A stretch of DNA of 32,799 nucleotides, from positions 1 to 32,799 of the forward strand of contig NZ_BBPQ01000061.1 of assembly GCF_000787855.1 (NCBI RefSeq). The letters run 5' to 3'. The notes under the pieces were generated by a model, which made no database searches, had not been told where the DNA came from, and saw only the letters and a list, made by a program, of their open reading frames with translations. This document shows, piece by piece, positions 30,614-32,799 of this stretch (position 1 is the stretch's first letter; every line of letters begins with the position of its first letter). The position numbers were made by a program, and so were the translations under genes. This stretch comes from Streptacidiphilus anmyonensis (GTDB taxonomy: Bacteria; Actinomycetota; Actinomycetes; Streptomycetales; Streptomycetaceae).

Positions 30614-32799
30614 TCCGGATGATCCTCGCCCAGCTGCGCCGCCGTCGCGGCCGCGCGCTGGCCCTGGTCGCGGGGATCCTGGTGGCCGCCACCAGCTTCT
30701 CGCTGCTGACCGCGGCCGTCACCACCAGCCGCGCCGAGACCGTCGGCACGGTGAACGCCAACGCCCGCTCCGCCTACGACCTTCTGGTCCGCCCGCCGGG
30801 CACGCGCACCGCGCTGGAGCAGCAGCGCGGCCTGGTCGAGGCGGACTTCCTCTCCGGCATCTTCGGCGGTATCACCCTGGCCCAGTACCACCGGATCGCG
30901 GGCCTCGCCGGGGTGGACACGGCCGCGCCGGTCGCCAACCTCGGCTACCTGATGATCAACAGCCAGCTCCGGCTCGACGTGACCGGCCTGCTCGCCCCCG
31001 GCGTGCGCAACCAGCTGCTGCGCGTCCGTCCGGTGCTGACCGCCGGGCCGAACCGGTTCACGCTGGCCGACCAGTACGTCTACGTCACCCGCGACCCGAT
31101 CGCCGAGGTCGACGCCCGGCCCCGGGGCGGCTTCGAGTCGTCCGTCCAGATGCAGCAGACCGCCGCCGGGGGGCGGCCGGTCTGCTGGTACTACGACGAG
31201 GACTCCGCCGGGGCGCCCAGCACCGGCCCGTTCAGCCAGTGGGACCCGGTCGCCCAGGAGGGGGTCTCCGGCTCACCGTTCACCATGCCCGCGCGGACGA
31301 TGATGACCTGCGACTCCCTGGGCGGCCGCGTCTACGCGGACCTCCCGGTCGCCTTCCCGGTGATGCTCTCGGCGATCGACCCGACCGCCGAGGCCCGGCT
31401 GGTGGGCCTCGACCGGGCCGTCACCTCCGGCCGGATGCTGCGGGCCACCGACCGGCCCACCGACGTCACCCAGGGCCAGGCGACCCTCGCCCACGTGCCG
31501 GTGCTGCTGAGTGCGAACGCGCAGAGCGAGGGCACCGTCACCGCCACCGTCCAGCGCCTGGACGCGGGCGACCCGGCCACCCTGCCCGACCGGCTCTCCT
31601 CCGCCGGAGCGCGGGCCTTCGTGAACGGCCTCGGCGGCGCCACCGCGGGCACCCTGCACGCCGACCTCGACACGGCCTTCCGCACTCTCGGCACGTACGC
31701 TTCCTACAGCTCCGGCACCTACTGGACCGTCGGTCCCGTCACCTACCGCGCCACCTCCTCCGGCCTGGAGGCGGCGCCGCGCGCCGCGCAGCCGCTCGAG
31801 GCCTGGCGCGGCGGCGCCGAGCAGGGCTGGATCAGCGACGTGCCCGAGGAGAACACCGGCACCCAGTTCCGTGCCGTCACCGCGCGGGCCGAGGTCGGCT
31901 GCGAGGGCATCGAGGGCACCTGCACCGACGCCACCGCCGCGCCGACACCGATCCTCGACTTCGTCGGCCGCTACGACAGCTCCAAGCTGGACCGGTTCTC
32001 CTCGCTCAGCGGCGTCCCGCTGGACACCTACCAGTCCCCTGCGGTCACCGGCGCCGACGCCGCGAGCCGGGCCGCGCTCGGCGGCAAGGCCCTGCTCCCG
32101 GACCGCAACATCGGCGGGTTCCTCAGCCAGCCGCCGACGCTGCTCACCACGCTCGACTCCATGGACGTGTTCTTCGCCAGCCGCCTCGACCCCACCCCGC
32201 AGGCCGCCGCGCCGATCAGCGCCGTCCGGATCCGGGTGGCGGGCGTGACCGGCGTCGACGCCACCTCGCGGGCCAGGGTGAACGCGGTCGCGGCCGCGAT
32301 CCGCGCCGCCTACCCGCACCTGGTCGTGGACGTCACCGCGGGCAGCTCGCCCGCGCCGCAGACCATCGCGCTGCCCGGCGGACTGCGGGTCAGCGAGGGC
32401 TGGACCGAGAAGGGCGTGGCGCTGCGCATCATGTCCGCCGTCGACGCCAAGAGCGCGGTGCTGTTCGTCCTGGTGCTGGTGGTCTGCGCGCTGTTCCTCG
32501 GGCAGGCCGCGCTCGCCTCGGTGCGGTCCCGGCGCAGCGAGATCGGCACGCTGCGCTGCGTCGGCTGGAGCGCCGGCGAGGTGTTCCGGCTGATCCTGGG
32601 CGAGCTGCTGCTGATCGGCACGGTCGCGGGCGCCGCCGGGGCGCTGCTGGCCTACCTGCTCGCCGAGGCCTTCGGCCTGCACGCCTCCGCGGTCAAGGCC
32701 GCGCTGGTGCTGCCGACGGCGGTGCTGCTCGCGCTGGCGGCCGGGTTGCCGCCAGCCTGGCGGGCGACCCGGCTGGGTCCGCTGGACGCGGTGCACCCG
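30610..32799 (+). CDS. ABC exporter permease, FtsX/MacB-like (3' end outside window)
   Basis: The frame is open to the window edge (730 codons). The GTG start overlaps the ATPase stop; an ATG lies three codons on. A first membrane helix (about residues 15-36) is followed by a very large external region (about 37-607), then an FtsX-type core: helix at about 614-635, the cytoplasmic coupling segment SVRSRRSEIGTLRCVGWSAGEVFR, and two more helices (about 658-680 and 695-715). The external region has at least four cysteines (VCWYYDE, MTCDSL, GCEGIEGTC) that may form disulfides, and no known peptidase motif. At about 570 residues it is far larger than the usual 200-residue MacB periplasmic domain. 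A second FtsX core may follow outside the window. Substrate unknown; PadR control suggests drug or peptide export. Confidence 0.93.
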   Translation, partial: MIRMILAQLRRRRGRALALVAGILVAATSFSLLTAAVTTSRAETVGTVNANARSAYDLLVRPPGTRTALEQQRGLVEADFLSGIFGGITLAQYHRIAGLAGVDTAAPVANLGYLMINSQLRLDVTGLLAPGVRNQLLRVRPVLTAGPNRFTLADQYVYVTRDPIAEVDARPRGGFESSVQMQQTAAGGRPVCWYYDEDSAGAPSTGPFSQWDPVAQEGVSGSPFTMPARTMMTCDSLGGRVYADLPVAFPVMLSAIDPTAEARLVGLDRAVTSGRMLRATDRPTDVTQGQATLAHVPVLLSANAQSEGTVTATVQRLDAGDPATLPDRLSSAGARAFVNGLGGATAGTLHADLDTAFRTLGTYASYSSGTYWTVGPVTYRATSSGLEAAPRAAQPLEAWRGGAEQGWISDVPEENTGTQFRAVTARAEVGCEGIEGTCTDATAAPTPILDFVGRYDSSKLDRFSSLSGVPLDTYQSPAVTGADAASRAALGGKALLPDRNIGGFLSQPPTLLTTLDSMDVFFASRLDPTPQAAAPISAVRIRVAGVTGVDATSRARVNAVAAAIRAAYPHLVVDVTAGSSPAPQTIALPGGLRVSEGWTEKGVALRIMSAVDAKSAVLFVLVLVVCALFLGQAALASVRSRRSEIGTLRCVGWSAGEVFRLILGELLLIGTVAGAAGALLAYLLAEAFGLHASAVKAALVLPTAVLLALAAGLPPAWRATRLGPLDAVHP

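Overview
The window is high-GC actinobacterial DNA, most likely from the Streptomycetaceae (Streptomyces, Kitasatospora or a relative). The grounds are the strong G/C bias at third codon positions, frequent GTG starts, stop/start overlaps (ATGA, GTGA), actinobacterial respiratory genes (three-helix Rieske protein, diheme QcrC, CtaF), intergenic repeats of a Streptomyces type, and a c-di-AMP riboswitch ahead of a cell-wall hydrolase. The genus is inferred, not proven.

Layout. (1) 1-3.5 kb, minus strand: three tandem NlpC/P60 peptidoglycan hydrolases that share a GTG start and N-terminus; the first is cut by the window edge. Only the middle one has a ydaO-type riboswitch, and the gap upstream of it also holds a perfect CRP-type palindrome and GTnAC repeats. 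(2) 3.7-5.5 kb, minus: a NYN-domain protein and a small zinc-ribbon protein. (3) 5.6-8.6 kb, plus: a rhomboid protease overlapping an EspC-like protein, then a WxG protein, a coupled small membrane protein and a stand-alone Lrp/AsnC effector domain. (4) 8.6-11.9 kb, minus: a class V PLP enzyme, trpD and a degenerate receiver-domain protein. (5) 12.2-16.4 kb, plus: ctaE-qcrC-qcrA-qcrB. (6) 16.5-21.4 kb, minus: an NCS1 transporter, an MFS transporter fused to a TetR-like ligand-binding domain, and an L,D-transpeptidase lipoprotein. (7) 21.7-24.7 kb, minus: ctaC-ctaD-ctaF. (8) 25-29.2 kb: a cysteine desulfurase-TusA fusion, a PfkB/adenosine-kinase-like gene, two small genes and an ErpA/HesB Fe-S carrier. 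(9) 29.2-32.8 kb: a PadR regulator divergent from an ABC exporter whose permease runs off the window.

Regions 5 and 7 together encode the cytochrome bcc-aa3 supercomplex: QcrABC oxidises menaquinol and passes electrons through the diheme QcrC straight to the CuA site of CtaC, then to CtaD, with CtaE and CtaF as structural subunits. The order trpD / ctaE-qcrCAB / ctaF..ctaC / adenosine kinase / erpA resembles the Mycobacterium tuberculosis Rv2192c-Rv2204c region, so this is an old actinobacterial neighbourhood. The transporter fusion and the rhomboid-EspC-WxG cassette look like lineage-specific additions.

The least ordinary items are the MFS-TetR ligand-domain fusion with an inverted repeat in its promoter, the rhomboid/EspC-like/WxG cassette with no toxin or secretion-core gene in view, and the layered control region of the middle NlpC/P60 gene. 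I saw no CRISPR array, tRNA, rRNA, transposase or prophage gene.
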